Part shown: positions 1-7,892 of the stretch, one piece after another
Numbering within the stretch: position 1 is the first letter of the stretch
How the letters are laid out: every line of letters starts with the position of its first letter
Made by a program: the position numbers and the translations under genes
Source: an uncultured Nitrososphaerales archaeon
GTDB lineage: Archaea > Thermoproteota > Nitrososphaeria > Nitrososphaerales > Nitrosocaldaceae
DNA length: 64,000 nucleotides
Direction: 5' to 3'
Assembly: GCA_938030895.1 (NCBI GenBank)
Contig: CALHIV010000011.1
Location: 62,001 to 126,000 of the forward strand
Notes under the pieces: model-generated
What the model was told of the DNA's origin: nothing
Seen by the model: the letters and a program-made list of their open reading frames with translations, nothing else
The model's database searches: none

Positions 1-4
1 TTTT

Positions 5-439
5 ATGCCAGAGAGTTACATGAGAGATCCAGAGGTATTCCCTGAGAGGGAGAATAGTCCAGGCACCATATATGTTGAGGCAGCAGACAAGGTTACCCTG
101 AAGAAGATCGGAGATATAACATTTGTAAATGCAAAGGATATACTTGGTATAATATACTCTAGCAAGAGTGGCAACACAAGGCTTATGTGGAGGCAGATAA
201 GGAGGAGGATAGGTAAGGTCACTGGTACAGCATCTGCCAATGCCCTAGTCAACCTAGTTGAGAGCGGTGTTCTAACAAAGGAATGGGTTGATGAGTATCT
301 AAGCAAGAGTGGGATGATGAAGGAGGGGGAGGGTAATAGTGAGGCTAGTGATAAGAGCGCTAGTAGTAGCAATAAGAGTGCAGATGTAAGTACAGAGGAT
401 GAGAGAGAGGAAGGGCAGGAAGCACGTATGAGCCTATGA
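5..439 (+). CDS. Hypothetical protein with Ser-rich tail
   Basis: I do not recognise this protein. Residues 20-105 are an ordered, Lys/Arg-containing region with alternating strand-like and helix-like stretches. From about residue 105 the protein becomes low complexity, rich in Ser, Lys, Glu and Asp. The frame is still open at the left edge of the window, so the first ATG may not be the true start and the gene may be truncated. No membrane segment or signal peptide is visible. The basic core could bind nucleic acid, but that is only a guess. Confidence 0.6.
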   Translation: MPESYMRDPEVFPERENSPGTIYVEAADKVTLKKIGDITFVNAKDILGIIYSSKSGNTRLMWRQIRRRIGKVTGTASANALVNLVESGVLTKEWVDEYLSKSGMMKEGEGNSEASDKSASSSNKSADVSTEDEREEGQEARMSL

Positions 440-506
440 CTAAGTGTAAAAAGATGGGCGTTGTTATATTGGAGATACAGCCAGTGCAGTCAGTAGTTGT
501 AGACGG

Positions 507-932
507 CTATTTGATAGGTGAACCTCTACTCGTGCCCTCTCCCTTCTCGCCTACCTTCTTTCTTTCTTCTTGCCTCTCCTTCCTCGCAATACTCAAGATA
601 TATGATGCTAGTCCTATATATGCTCCTTGCATAATCTGTGTTGCTATACCAAATTCATTTATGGGTAATGCTCTCTCTGTTACTGGGTTTGGGAATCTAG
701 TTATAGTCCATAGTGCAATCAATGCAGCGTTACCACCAATACCTATGTAGAGCCAGTAACTTGGCCATCGCTTGATCGATGGTATGATCCAGAATAACTG
801 AGCAACTCCTGCTACCAAGAATAGTATCGCTGCAGGGAAGAACCTATCCCATAGCATAGGTGCCATCACCAGATGTATAATCCCTGCTACCCCTATGGTT
901 GCTGCTGATGCGTAATATACTATCTTGCCCAT
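507..932 (-). CDS. Small four-helix membrane protein
   Basis: This 141-residue protein has four hydrophobic segments (about residues 6-25, 32-52, 60-80 and 100-118), short loops and a very basic/acidic cytosolic tail (RKERQEERKK). No catalytic motif is evident and I cannot name a family. A TATA-like box (AAATATATCTTA on the minus strand) lies about 25 bases before the ATG, so the transcript is probably leaderless. It precedes a PH-like protein gene on the same strand, with about 90 bases between them. Function unknown, membrane location clear. Confidence 0.65.
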   Translation of the reverse strand: MGKIVYYASAATIGVAGIIHLVMAPMLWDRFFPAAILFLVAGVAQLFWIIPSIKRWPSYWLYIGIGGNAALIALWTITRFPNPVTERALPINEFGIATQIMQGAYIGLASYILSIARKERQEERKKVGEKGEGTSRGSPIK

Positions 933-1022
933 ACTGTACTGTTACATTAAGATATATTTCAATTTTGTGGTGTATCACTCTAATCATTGAATTGACGATT
1001 CTGATAATTATAATATTATTTG

Positions 1023-1517
1023 TTATACCATGTATTTTTTAACTAGGGCTATCCATCTACCCCAGTCTACATGCTTATACTCAACCGGATCGGCAACTGG
1101 ATACCTTATCCAGGATCTTACTACTGTGAAGGTGTAACTCTTACTATTACCATAATCATCCCTGAATACCAGATTCAAAGTACTCCCATAGCGTTTCTCT
1201 TCATAACTCATATCAATTATATTCTCTAATGGTATGTTAAGGTTCTTCGTTTTGTAACTCTCAAGATCACTGTAGAGCATATCTAGCGTATAAGCCTTGG
1301 ATAACCTAACAGGGTCTCTCGATCTATGTAGTTCTTTAACCTGTGCATCAACCTCCCTCTTCCATACATCCACACTCATACCTGTCCTTGAGATGAATGC
1401 TACCCTCTTACTTGTAAGTACAAGTATCCCTTCTCTACCCCGCTTCATGAACCCCTGCTCGCCTCCCCATACAGAGTATAGTGTAGAGAGTATCCTCTCC
1501 TCTCCTCCACCATCCAT
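1023..1517 (-). CDS. PH/GRAM-like domain protein
   Basis: This 164-residue soluble protein is rich in predicted beta strands. The pattern of strands before a C-terminal amphipathic helix resembles bacterial PH or GRAM-like domains: GILVLTSKRVAFIS, then IPLENIIDMSYEEKRYGSTLNLVF, cited here only as positions 30-43 and about 95-118. The fold assignment is an inference from the LTSKRVAFI strand pair typical of such domains, not from a known orthologue. A TATA-like CTATTTAATAA precedes the ATG by about 30 bases on the minus strand. No partner is suggested by the neighbours. Confidence 0.6.
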   Translation of the reverse strand: MDGGGEERILSTLYSVWGGEQGFMKRGREGILVLTSKRVAFISRTGMSVDVWKREVDAQVKELHRSRDPVRLSKAYTLDMLYSDLESYKTKNLNIPLENIIDMSYEEKRYGSTLNLVFRDDYGNSKSYTFTVVRSWIRYPVADPVEYKHVDWGRWIALVKKYMV

Positions 1518-1777
1518 ACCCTGTTATACTCTGATAGGGTTATTAAATAGACTGTTGCAACGGTTTAATAGGTGAATTCTAGATCCGTTTAACCTATATA
1601 CGTTATTGGCTGAAGAATATTCTAATAATGGTTTATTATATTATATATTCCTATATCCATTCCATCGTCTGCTTTATAAATGATTAATAAATATATCTAG
1701 CATCGTCTTGCAAATATATGATAATATCAAGGATTAAGAAAGTAATCAAATTTAGCAGTTATCTTCAAATTATCTAC
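1518..1777. other. AT-rich divergent intergenic region
   Basis: Between the PH-like gene and amt lie almost 300 bases of AT-rich sequence. I see no open frame with coding character, no tRNA and no convincing C/D-box RNA. The left part holds the promoter of the PH-like gene and the right end holds the amt promoter. Confidence 0.5.
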
Positions 1778-1812
1778 AAAATATTTTTATCATATGATTA
1801 CCAAATGGTAAT
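1778..1812 (+). promoter_or_regulatory. amt promoter with inverted repeat at the start site
   Basis: A TATA-like AAATATTTTTA is centred near 1783, about 26-30 bases before the amt ATG. Directly before that ATG is a perfect inverted repeat, ATTACC-AAAT-GGTAAT (1797-1812). It covers the expected transcription start, so it could be an operator that blocks initiation, or a very short 5' hairpin. The repeat is seen directly, its regulatory role is inferred. Confidence 0.55.
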
Positions 1813-3240
1813 ATGCGCAGTACTCTAGTAATGGCAGCAATAGTTGCATTAATGGTAGCATTTACTGTAACAGAGCAACTTGCATTTGCTGCACATGGGA
1901 GAGAGGTTAAACCAAACGATAATGGAAGCATACCGTTCGTAGAGCCAGATCAGAACCCACATGAATGCTGGACACCTGAAGGAGATCCATGCCCAATAGA
2001 TAGAGGGGATACAGCGTGGATGCTAACTGCGAGTGCTCTAGTGCTCTTCATGACCCCTGGAGTAGCCTTCTTCTATGGAGGATTGGCAAGGAGCAAGAAT
2101 GTAGTCTCTACAATAGGGATGTGCTTCATAGTTATAGGAATAATAAGTGTCCAATGGGTACTCTACGGCTACAGTCTAGCGTTTGGACCACCAACTGAAG
2201 GTGTACACAACTTCGTTGGAGACTTTTCATATGCATTGCTTAACGGTGTATCGCACGAGGCACCCCTAGGCGACTATGAGTCTGGTACATGGATGAGTAT
2301 ACCACACCAGACATTCATGATATTCCAAGCAATGTTCGCAATAATAACCCCAGCGCTGATAGTTGGAGGTTTGATTGATAGGATAAAGTTCAGTGCATTC
2401 GTGATATTCATAGTGTTGTGGGCAACATTCGTGTACGATCCAGTAGCACACTGGGTATGGGGTGGTGGCTTCCTCATGGATCTAGGAGCATTGGACTATG
2501 CTGGAGGGACTGTAGTACACATAACATCTGGCTGGAGTGCGCTTGCTGGTGCGCTGATACTGGGGAGGAGGATAGGTTATGGTAAGGTAGCAATGGAGAG
2601 TCATAACGTGCCAATGGTTGTTCTAGGGGCATCTATACTCTGGTTTGGATGGTTCGGGTTCAACGCTGGTAGTGGTTTAGCAGCAGATGGTAGAGATACT
2701 AGTGCATTTGTGGTTACAAATACAGCAACTGCGATGGCCTCTCTTGCATGGGTATTCATGAGCTGGGCGCATACAGGTAAGCCAAGCATAGTTGGTGCTG
2801 CAAGTGGAGCAGTGGCAGGTTTAGTTGCTATAACCCCAGCCTCAGGCTTCGTAGGGATCATGGGTGCCATAATAATAGGACTTGCAGCAGGGATAATATG
2901 CTATGCATGTGTAGTCTTCAAGAATAGGAGGAGATGGGACGATGCACTGGATGTATGGGGAATACATGGTATGGGTGGTACTGCAGGTGCCATATTGACG
3001 GGTGTACTTGCAAATGAGCATATAGGCGGTGTTGCTGGTGGATGGGAGGGTAACTATATGCAGATAGCCATAAATGCTCTAGGCGCTGGTGTCAGCATAG
3101 CATACGCATTCGGCTTAACACTGCTAATACTGAAGGTTATGGATATAGTATGGCCTGGAGGGATAAGGGTTACACCAAGGGAGGAGGAGATCGGTCTAGA
3201 TATAGCACAGCATGGAGAGAAGGCATACGCAACTGCATAG
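1813..3240 (+). CDS. amt: Ammonium transporter, Amt/Mep/Rh family
   Basis: This protein moves ammonium/ammonia across the cytoplasmic membrane. It has a cleavable-looking signal peptide (cut near LAFA-AHG, residue 27), then a roughly 35-residue extracellular segment with Cys52 and Cys60, then about eleven membrane helices. Family hallmarks are FFYGGLARSKN after helix 1, the twin pore histidines in DPVAHWVWGGG (His213) and DVWGIHGMGG (His385), and a short cytosolic C-terminus. The length, 475 residues, is normal for archaeal Amt with a signal sequence. No GlnK/PII gene lies next to it. In ammonia oxidisers such proteins supply substrate or nitrogen for assimilation. Transcript is expected to be nearly leaderless. 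Confidence 0.97.
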   Translation: MRSTLVMAAIVALMVAFTVTEQLAFAAHGREVKPNDNGSIPFVEPDQNPHECWTPEGDPCPIDRGDTAWMLTASALVLFMTPGVAFFYGGLARSKNVVSTIGMCFIVIGIISVQWVLYGYSLAFGPPTEGVHNFVGDFSYALLNGVSHEAPLGDYESGTWMSIPHQTFMIFQAMFAIITPALIVGGLIDRIKFSAFVIFIVLWATFVYDPVAHWVWGGGFLMDLGALDYAGGTVVHITSGWSALAGALILGRRIGYGKVAMESHNVPMVVLGASILWFGWFGFNAGSGLAADGRDTSAFVVTNTATAMASLAWVFMSWAHTGKPSIVGAASGAVAGLVAITPASGFVGIMGAIIIGLAAGIICYACVVFKNRRRWDDALDVWGIHGMGGTAGAILTGVLANEHIGGVAGGWEGNYMQIAINALGAGVSIAYAFGLTLLILKVMDIVWPGGIRVTPREEEIGLDIAQHGEKAYATA

Positions 3241-3269
3241 GCATAGCAAGAGCCTTACAGAGATAGAAG

Positions 3270-3305
3270 AGAAGGTTACATAATACCTTCTTCCTTTATT
3301 TTCTA
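3270..3305 (+). terminator. Probable amt terminator hairpin
   Basis: Thirty bases after the amt stop is an inverted repeat AGAAGGT/ACCTTCT with an 8-base loop, followed by a T-rich stretch. Archaeal termination mainly needs the T-rich tract, so the hairpin may be secondary. Confidence 0.45.
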
Positions 3306-3370
3306 TAATATCTATCCCTATCCATATACACCATCTCATCTAACCAGACTTAAATATTCCCGATGTGAGA

Positions 3371-3419
3371 TATATGTATGGGATGGTATGGGGTTGTATG
3401 GGTTGATATGGGATGGTAA
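3371..3419. repeat. Imperfect GGTATG-type tandem repeat
   Basis: Repeated variants of TATGGG(A/T)TGGTATGGG occupy the region directly before the next gene. A similar GGTATG-rich tract precedes cbiG near 33.2 kb. Such tracts could affect expression by slippage. No role is shown. Confidence 0.5.
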
Positions 3420-4060
3420 GTAAAAGGATACTGATAGAGTTGAGTATATTATCCATGATAGTACTTACATTGTTTGAGATAGTCCTACTTACTAGTAACT
3501 CACCATCGATATTTAGACTAGTGTACATGACTGTCCCTATGCTTACAGTACCTATAGTGCTAGCGGTTGTATGGAAGAGATCTTTTGCTACAGTTATAAT
3601 GGCTATAGGAGTACTATGCATACTTGGCTCTATGATCCTCTTACCTTATATGCTCTCCATAGGGAGTATAGAAGAGGATAGATTCTACGTAATATCACTC
3701 AGATCATTCCTATTGGGCATAGCAATGGTTGTAATAAGCATGATCATGGTGTACAGACCAGAGTTGCTCTATGTCAAGAATAGGCCAAGGGATGATGGTG
3801 AAGGAGAAGATAGTATAAAGGTATGGGATGGTAAGAGTAGTGATGGTAGGGGTGGTGGTAGGATGGTTAATGGTACATTACTCATACCATTACGTAAGCT
3901 GCTTAATGATAGAGAGATCATGCTTCTATCAGTGTATAGGTATATAGTTGTGATTATAGATGGTAAGACATACTTGGTATCTCCAGATGATTACGTGCCT
4001 ATAGGCAGTGTGGTGGTTAGGAGGGATGGTATGTTTATGGGAGTGCGCAAGGCGTTATAG
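3413..4060 (+). CDS. Membrane protein with cytosolic C-terminal domain
   Basis: Unrecognised protein of 215 residues. It has four hydrophobic segments in the first 120 residues (around 8-27, 32-50, 58-80 and 93-115), a charged glycine-rich linker (about 125-150), and a C-terminal domain of about 65 residues. The C-terminal part, with strand-like stretches such as YIVVIIDGKTYLVSPDDY, looks like a small beta-barrel ligand or membrane-surface domain. Start at the ATG that lies within the GGTATG repeats. No operon partner is visible, since the amt terminator lies upstream and the next gene is on the other strand. Confidence 0.6.
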   Translation: MVSKRILIELSILSMIVLTLFEIVLLTSNSPSIFRLVYMTVPMLTVPIVLAVVWKRSFATVIMAIGVLCILGSMILLPYMLSIGSIEEDRFYVISLRSFLLGIAMVVISMIMVYRPELLYVKNRPRDDGEGEDSIKVWDGKSSDGRGGGRMVNGTLLIPLRKLLNDREIMLLSVYRYIVVIIDGKTYLVSPDDYVPIGSVVVRRDGMFMGVRKAL

Positions 4061-4157
4061 TAATAGGTTAGAGCACTTGATGATATAATATATACATAAA
4101 GAGGAAGAGTGAGAGGAAAGAAATGGGTGACTAGTAGTTACTGCTAACTACAGCCTT

Positions 4158-4307
4158 CTATACCTTCTCCTCTTCTCTCTCTTCTCCCTTTGTACCTCTA
4201 CTGATCCCTTCCCTACCCCTAGATGCTCTTATACTGAACCATATTGCTGTAGATACCGCAAAGGTACCAGCCATAGTATACATATGTGCTATGAACGCCT
4301 CAGCCAT
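4158..4307 (-). CDS. Small single-pass membrane protein (49 aa)
   Basis: Short open frame starting MAEAFIAHMYTMAGTFAVST, with one hydrophobic helix (about residues 5-27, including AVSTAIWFSI) and then a highly charged tail of Arg, Lys and Glu (GKGEEREEEKV-like). A TATA-like AATCTAATAT on the minus strand is centred about 26 bases before its ATG, the same spacing as for established genes in this window. That is the main reason to believe it. Similar small single-helix proteins are common in archaeal membrane complexes. Which complex, if any, is unknown. Confidence 0.45.
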   Translation of the reverse strand: MAEAFIAHMYTMAGTFAVSTAIWFSIRASRGREGISRGTKGEEREEEKV

Positions 4308-4444
4308 TACAAATATTATGGTATCTAGATATATTAGATTTAGTTAGTATATGATATATCCTCACGATACTTTTCTACTTTCGCTAGATATGATAAATAT
4401 CCATAATATTCTATAAATAGATATTATCATATCAAGAGTCATGA

Positions 4445-4617
4445 TGGGGCCGCGGGGATTTGAACCCCGGACCGCCAGCGCTCCAGCACTTTGAGCATGG
4501 TCCCCAGGCTCACCACCATTACTGCCATCTACCCATCCAGCCATATCATAGTTCTGGTATCCTAGACCAAGCTCTCCGCCAGCATGCATATCAATGCATA
4601 CTGTAGACGACGGCCCC
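4445..4617 (-). tRNA. tRNA-Pro(GGG) candidate with three introns
   Basis: On the minus strand the ends form a perfect acceptor stem (GGGGCCG/CGGCCCC, discriminator A, no encoded CCA) and a perfect T arm (CGGGG-TTCAAAT-CCCCG). The 173 bases are about 97 too long. Removing 4573-4603 (D loop), 4509-4553 (anticodon stem) and 4480-4500 (after the anticodon loop) leaves 76 bases. These have a D stem GTCT/GGAT, a perfect anticodon stem CCAGC/GCTGG and loop CTGGGGA, that is anticodon GGG with G37, as in proline tRNAs. The D-loop intron folds into a 10-bp hairpin with loop TGAT. Splice points may shift by a base or two. That it is a tRNA is secure, the three-intron model and the anticodon are inference. 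Confidence 0.75.
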
Positions 4618-4640
4618 TCCTTATCCCTCTACCTACAACT

Positions 4641-5609
4641 CTATTTATAAAATTTTAAATCGAGTAGGGCAAGGAGTTCATTGAACCTCTCTCTATTCAT
4701 CTCTAACCTGTACCTCCTCAAGGCATCGATCGCCTCATCCCTTCTAGCATATAGATTGAGTATATCTACCAATACTCTACTGCCCCTTCCAAATAAGATG
4801 TAACTTACTGCAGATGTTACGTTCGCTACCCTTCTAGTTGTGCTTGAACTCTCAAAGTCTATTATGTATGGTGCTCCCTTGCTTATCATCACATGCCTAC
4901 TCATATTACTCAACTCACCATGGTCAAGCCCTATGCTATCTAGAAGGAAGCACTGCTCAAGGATATTACTCAGTATAGATCTTATATGAGCAAGATAGTT
5001 GTTGTTGTTATTCTTATTATTGTTGCTATTCTTGTTGTTATTATTGTTGTTATTATTGCTCTCCAATTCCTTAACCAACTCAACCATATGTATACCATCT
5101 ATCAACTCCATAGCAAGGAGGTTCCTGCTGTATGATATGAGTCGTGGACCGATACCAACCCTATTAGCTATGGTAAGCATATCTGCTTCATGCTCCATAC
5201 TTGCTCTACCAGAATCGCTCCTCATCATCTTCAACGCTACAACGGTCTCAGCATCATAAAAGGAATGGTCCTCTACATCATTACTATCGCTCCTATAGGC
5301 TCTATTACTACACCTATCGAGTAGTGCCTTTACCACTATACTGGTACAACCTTTACCAAGAACGTTCAACCCATGTATAACAACATTGCCCTCAAGCAGT
5401 ATCCCCTTCACACCAAGTGCTTCCATCTCTCTAACCTTTGCCCTTGCATCCTCTAGAGCAGTGTTATCACTGTAAGGATATTCTATTAGGTGGATGAAGG
5501 GTTCCCTGAGCAAGTACCCGATCGGTACTATATTACTATTGTTGCTATTGCTAGTACTATTGCTGTTGCTGTTGTTACTGCTATTGCTATTGCTATTGCT
5601 ATTACTCAT
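4641..5609 (-). CDS. Predicted Ser/Thr protein kinase, RIO-like (COG2112 type)
   Basis: Small atypical kinase-fold protein. Visible elements are a lysine in VVALKMM (ATP anchoring), a catalytic-loop-like LDHGELSNMSRHVM, and a metal-site-like YIIDFES. This matches the archaeal COG2112 group related to RIO and lipopolysaccharide kinases. Two low-complexity inserts break it: an N-terminal Ser/Asn run and an Asn/Lys run between the lobes, both encoded by trinucleotide repeats. The start used overlaps the end of the CCA-adding enzyme gene by 8 bases (ATGAGTAA), suggesting translational coupling. An ATG seven codons further upstream is the alternative. Substrate unknown; linkage suggests a tRNA-related role. 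Confidence 0.75.
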   Translation of the reverse strand: MSNSNSNSNSSNNSNSNSTSNSNNSNIVPIGYLLREPFIHLIEYPYSDNTALEDARAKVREMEALGVKGILLEGNVVIHGLNVLGKGCTSIVVKALLDRCSNRAYRSDSNDVEDHSFYDAETVVALKMMRSDSGRASMEHEADMLTIANRVGIGPRLISYSRNLLAMELIDGIHMVELVKELESNNNNNNNNKNSNNNKNNNNNYLAHIRSILSNILEQCFLLDSIGLDHGELSNMSRHVMISKGAPYIIDFESSSTTRRVANVTSAVSYILFGRGSRVLVDILNLYARRDEAIDALRRYRLEMNRERFNELLALLDLKFYK

Positions 5610-7143
5610 CTGCAAATGCAAACCTATCATTTACAAGCATATACTCTATTATCTTCTTTGCTATAGATGCTATACTACTGCTCATGTAACCAGCCTTTAC
5701 ATCTACTCCTTCCCCTCCCCTTTCTATTTCTACTTCTCTTTCTCTTTCTCTTTCTACTTCTCCTTCTACTTCTCTTTCTAGAACCTCATCCCCTGTGAAT
5801 ATCCTGAATCCGTTAACCCTTATATCGTCTAAAAGCCCTTTGCTTATCCCGCTACTCTCTAAGCCCTTGTCCATGATATGGCTGAGCAGATCCTTGGCAT
5901 TATGAAACCTCCTCTCTACCAATGCAAGTAACCTACCGTCCTCATCGTTTATCCATAGTAGTGTACTCCTATTCTTTGAGATGAACCTCTCAGCATTATG
6001 CCTATCGAATACCTTTGGCCCCTGCTTAACCACTAGACGTGGTATAGTTGGAGATTCTAGCATGAAGGATATGAATGCATTTGAGCCATCTGTGTAGCAT
6101 GTGTATCTTAAGACCTTAAAATCGTTGATGGAGAGTTGCCTTACTATAGCATGGGTACTGCTCTTCAACTGACCCCATATTATATCCTCGCTCCTTGGTT
6201 TGTGCTTAAAGTATACTATGATGATGTTGCTGAGATTGCTACGCTCCATCGTGATGATCCTACTAGGCTCATAGGTAGTATATGTGAAGTAGTCTATGCT
6301 AGGCTTCCTAAGGAAGTTCCTTGCTGAGAGTATGAACCTACCAACGCTCTCGTACGATATTGCTAAGCCAAGGTTCCTGTTAGGATCAACAGGATCCAGT
6401 ATTATTATAGGACTACCGTTGCCCCTACTATCATCTCCTCTCTCCTTCTGACCTCTAATCTCTACCCTTGAACCATCATCCATAACACTTGATGCTATAA
6501 CCTCCCTCTCTCTCCATCTAGATGCGCTCTCTAATGTGTTAAGGAAGGAGCCATACCTTAGTATGAGAACCTCACAGACATAGCCAGAGAACCCCTGTAC
6601 TGCTATCTCTGCGCCATACACACCTATCACCTTCATGAACCTCTTGAGCAGTCTAACCTCCCTCCTCTTTGCATCATCTAGGGCATTGAGCATATACTCT
6701 GTATGATACGGACTTCTATCTGCTGCGCTCCTCCATCTACCTATCTCAACATCATAGCATGGTACTATATTGACTCTAACACCATCTACCCTAGCCTCAA
6801 CATAAGGGTGCTGTGCATATCTAAGGTAAGGACTATGCTCATGCAATGCCCTCAATCCAACATCTATAGCGATATGCTCGAACCTCTCCTCATCAACATC
6901 TGGTCTTACCTTCAGGAATATATCAAGATCAACACTCTCAGCAAGCCAAGTATCCTTTGCGTATGAACCAACAAGGATAACATCCCTAACCTCTCTGCTA
7001 TACTCTGCTGCAATATCCCTTACCCTCTTGAGGTAGATCTCTGCTATAGAGTCTATCCTTGCTCTATCAGCCTTACTTGGTTCTACAAGCTTGTACGCTT
7101 CCCTAATGATATTGCCAAGTTCGGTTGGTTGCATAGGTTGCAT
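5602..7143 (-). CDS. cca: CCA-adding enzyme (archaeal class I tRNA nucleotidyltransferase)
   Basis: Adds CCA to tRNA 3' ends using CTP and ATP, without a nucleic-acid template. The nucleotidyltransferase core is clear: LVGSYAKDTWLAESVDLDIF (residues 57-76) with catalytic Asp72 and Asp74, and a third acidic residue expected in NIVPCYDVE. The middle and tail regions follow the archaeal class. Length is 513, somewhat long because of a Glu/Arg/Val repeat insert near residues 460-485. Since the intron-bearing tRNA nearby has no encoded CCA, the enzyme is needed for it. It is downstream of thpR (61-base gap) and overlaps the kinase gene, so the three probably form one transcript. Confidence 0.95.
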   Translation of the reverse strand: MQPMQPTELGNIIREAYKLVEPSKADRARIDSIAEIYLKRVRDIAAEYSREVRDVILVGSYAKDTWLAESVDLDIFLKVRPDVDEERFEHIAIDVGLRALHEHSPYLRYAQHPYVEARVDGVRVNIVPCYDVEIGRWRSAADRSPYHTEYMLNALDDAKRREVRLLKRFMKVIGVYGAEIAVQGFSGYVCEVLILRYGSFLNTLESASRWREREVIASSVMDDGSRVEIRGQKERGDDSRGNGSPIIILDPVDPNRNLGLAISYESVGRFILSARNFLRKPSIDYFTYTTYEPSRIITMERSNLSNIIIVYFKHKPRSEDIIWGQLKSSTHAIVRQLSINDFKVLRYTCYTDGSNAFISFMLESPTIPRLVVKQGPKVFDRHNAERFISKNRSTLLWINDEDGRLLALVERRFHNAKDLLSHIMDKGLESSGISKGLLDDIRVNGFRIFTGDEVLEREVEGEVEREREREVEIERGGEGVDVKAGYMSSSIASIAKKIIEYMLVNDRFAFADE

Positions 7144-7204
7144 ATCTTATCCTATCCTATACTCTCTTCCTTCATTTAACTCAACCTCTATATCATAAGA
7201 TGAG

Positions 7205-7804
7205 TTATGCAATACCTTTTATACTGAACATATCGGTGTATACAGGACCTTCCTGTCTCAGGTCACTCTTCTTCACCTTTATCTCATCAAGTATATCATG
7301 ACCAAAGTATCTATCACCATATCTCCTTATGGTAGTGGAGATGATCTCACCAATACTCTCTCCTGTGATCGACCTTCTTGCTCTCATTAGCATACTACTA
7401 CCCTCCTTAACCCTAAGGAGTGTTATATGAGGGGTGAACTGCTTATCGCTCTTGAAGCCCAGAGGCTTCAATCTATCCTCAACCTCCCTTGCTATACCTG
7501 TGAGTCTTGATGCAGCATTAGGGTCAACGCCAACCCAGATAATCCGAGGATGCTTTATGCTGGGGAATACACCTATACCCTTGTATGCAACGCTCACTGG
7601 TTCAAATACCATGCTGGAGAGCCTCTCCTTCACCCTCTCAAGCATTATAGAGTCTATCTCTCCAAGAAATAGTAGTGTAAAGTGTAACTGCTCCTTGCTC
7701 ACTGGTCTTGCATCCAGCCCTAGACTTAGGAACTCTCTCTGCACAGTGAGCATACTCCCTATCGAGTCCTCATCCTTGACATCCATTGCAATAAATGTAC
7801 GCAT
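7205..7804 (-). CDS. thpR: RNA 2',3'-cyclic phosphodiesterase (LigT/ThpR)
   Basis: Two-histidine phosphoesterase that opens 2',3'-cyclic phosphate ends on RNA, such as those made in tRNA splicing. The twin H-x-T motifs are present: HFTLLFLG (His41/Thr43) and HITLLRV (His126/Thr128). Length, 199 residues, is normal. It lies just upstream of the CCA-adding enzyme on the same strand, a sensible pairing of tRNA end-processing functions beside a tRNA with introns. Start is the ATG giving MRTFIAMDV, the usual beginning of the family. Confidence 0.92.
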   Translation of the reverse strand: MRTFIAMDVKDEDSIGSMLTVQREFLSLGLDARPVSKEQLHFTLLFLGEIDSIMLERVKERLSSMVFEPVSVAYKGIGVFPSIKHPRIIWVGVDPNAASRLTGIAREVEDRLKPLGFKSDKQFTPHITLLRVKEGSSMLMRARRSITGESIGEIISTTIRRYGDRYFGHDILDEIKVKKSDLRQEGPVYTDMFSIKGIA

Positions 7805-7892
7805 ACTATGCTGTAATTATAGTCTGACTTATATAGGCCTAACTCACTCGTTCTACAAAGGCTATAATAACGCTTAGAGGGAGATCATAAGG

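Noticed and set aside
436-750. Open frame antisense to the four-helix membrane protein
   Set aside because: Composition follows from the opposite strand; no promoter, no family, and the antisense frame is a better membrane protein.
4362-4589. Open frame of 75 codons over the tRNA-Pro
   Set aside because: It runs through the acceptor, T arm and introns of the tRNA; no protein character.
5494-5781. Leu-rich and Phe/Ser-rich frame opposite the kinase and cca genes
   Set aside because: It is the complement of the Asn/Ser and Glu/Arg repeat tracts, so the hydrophobic run is an artefact.
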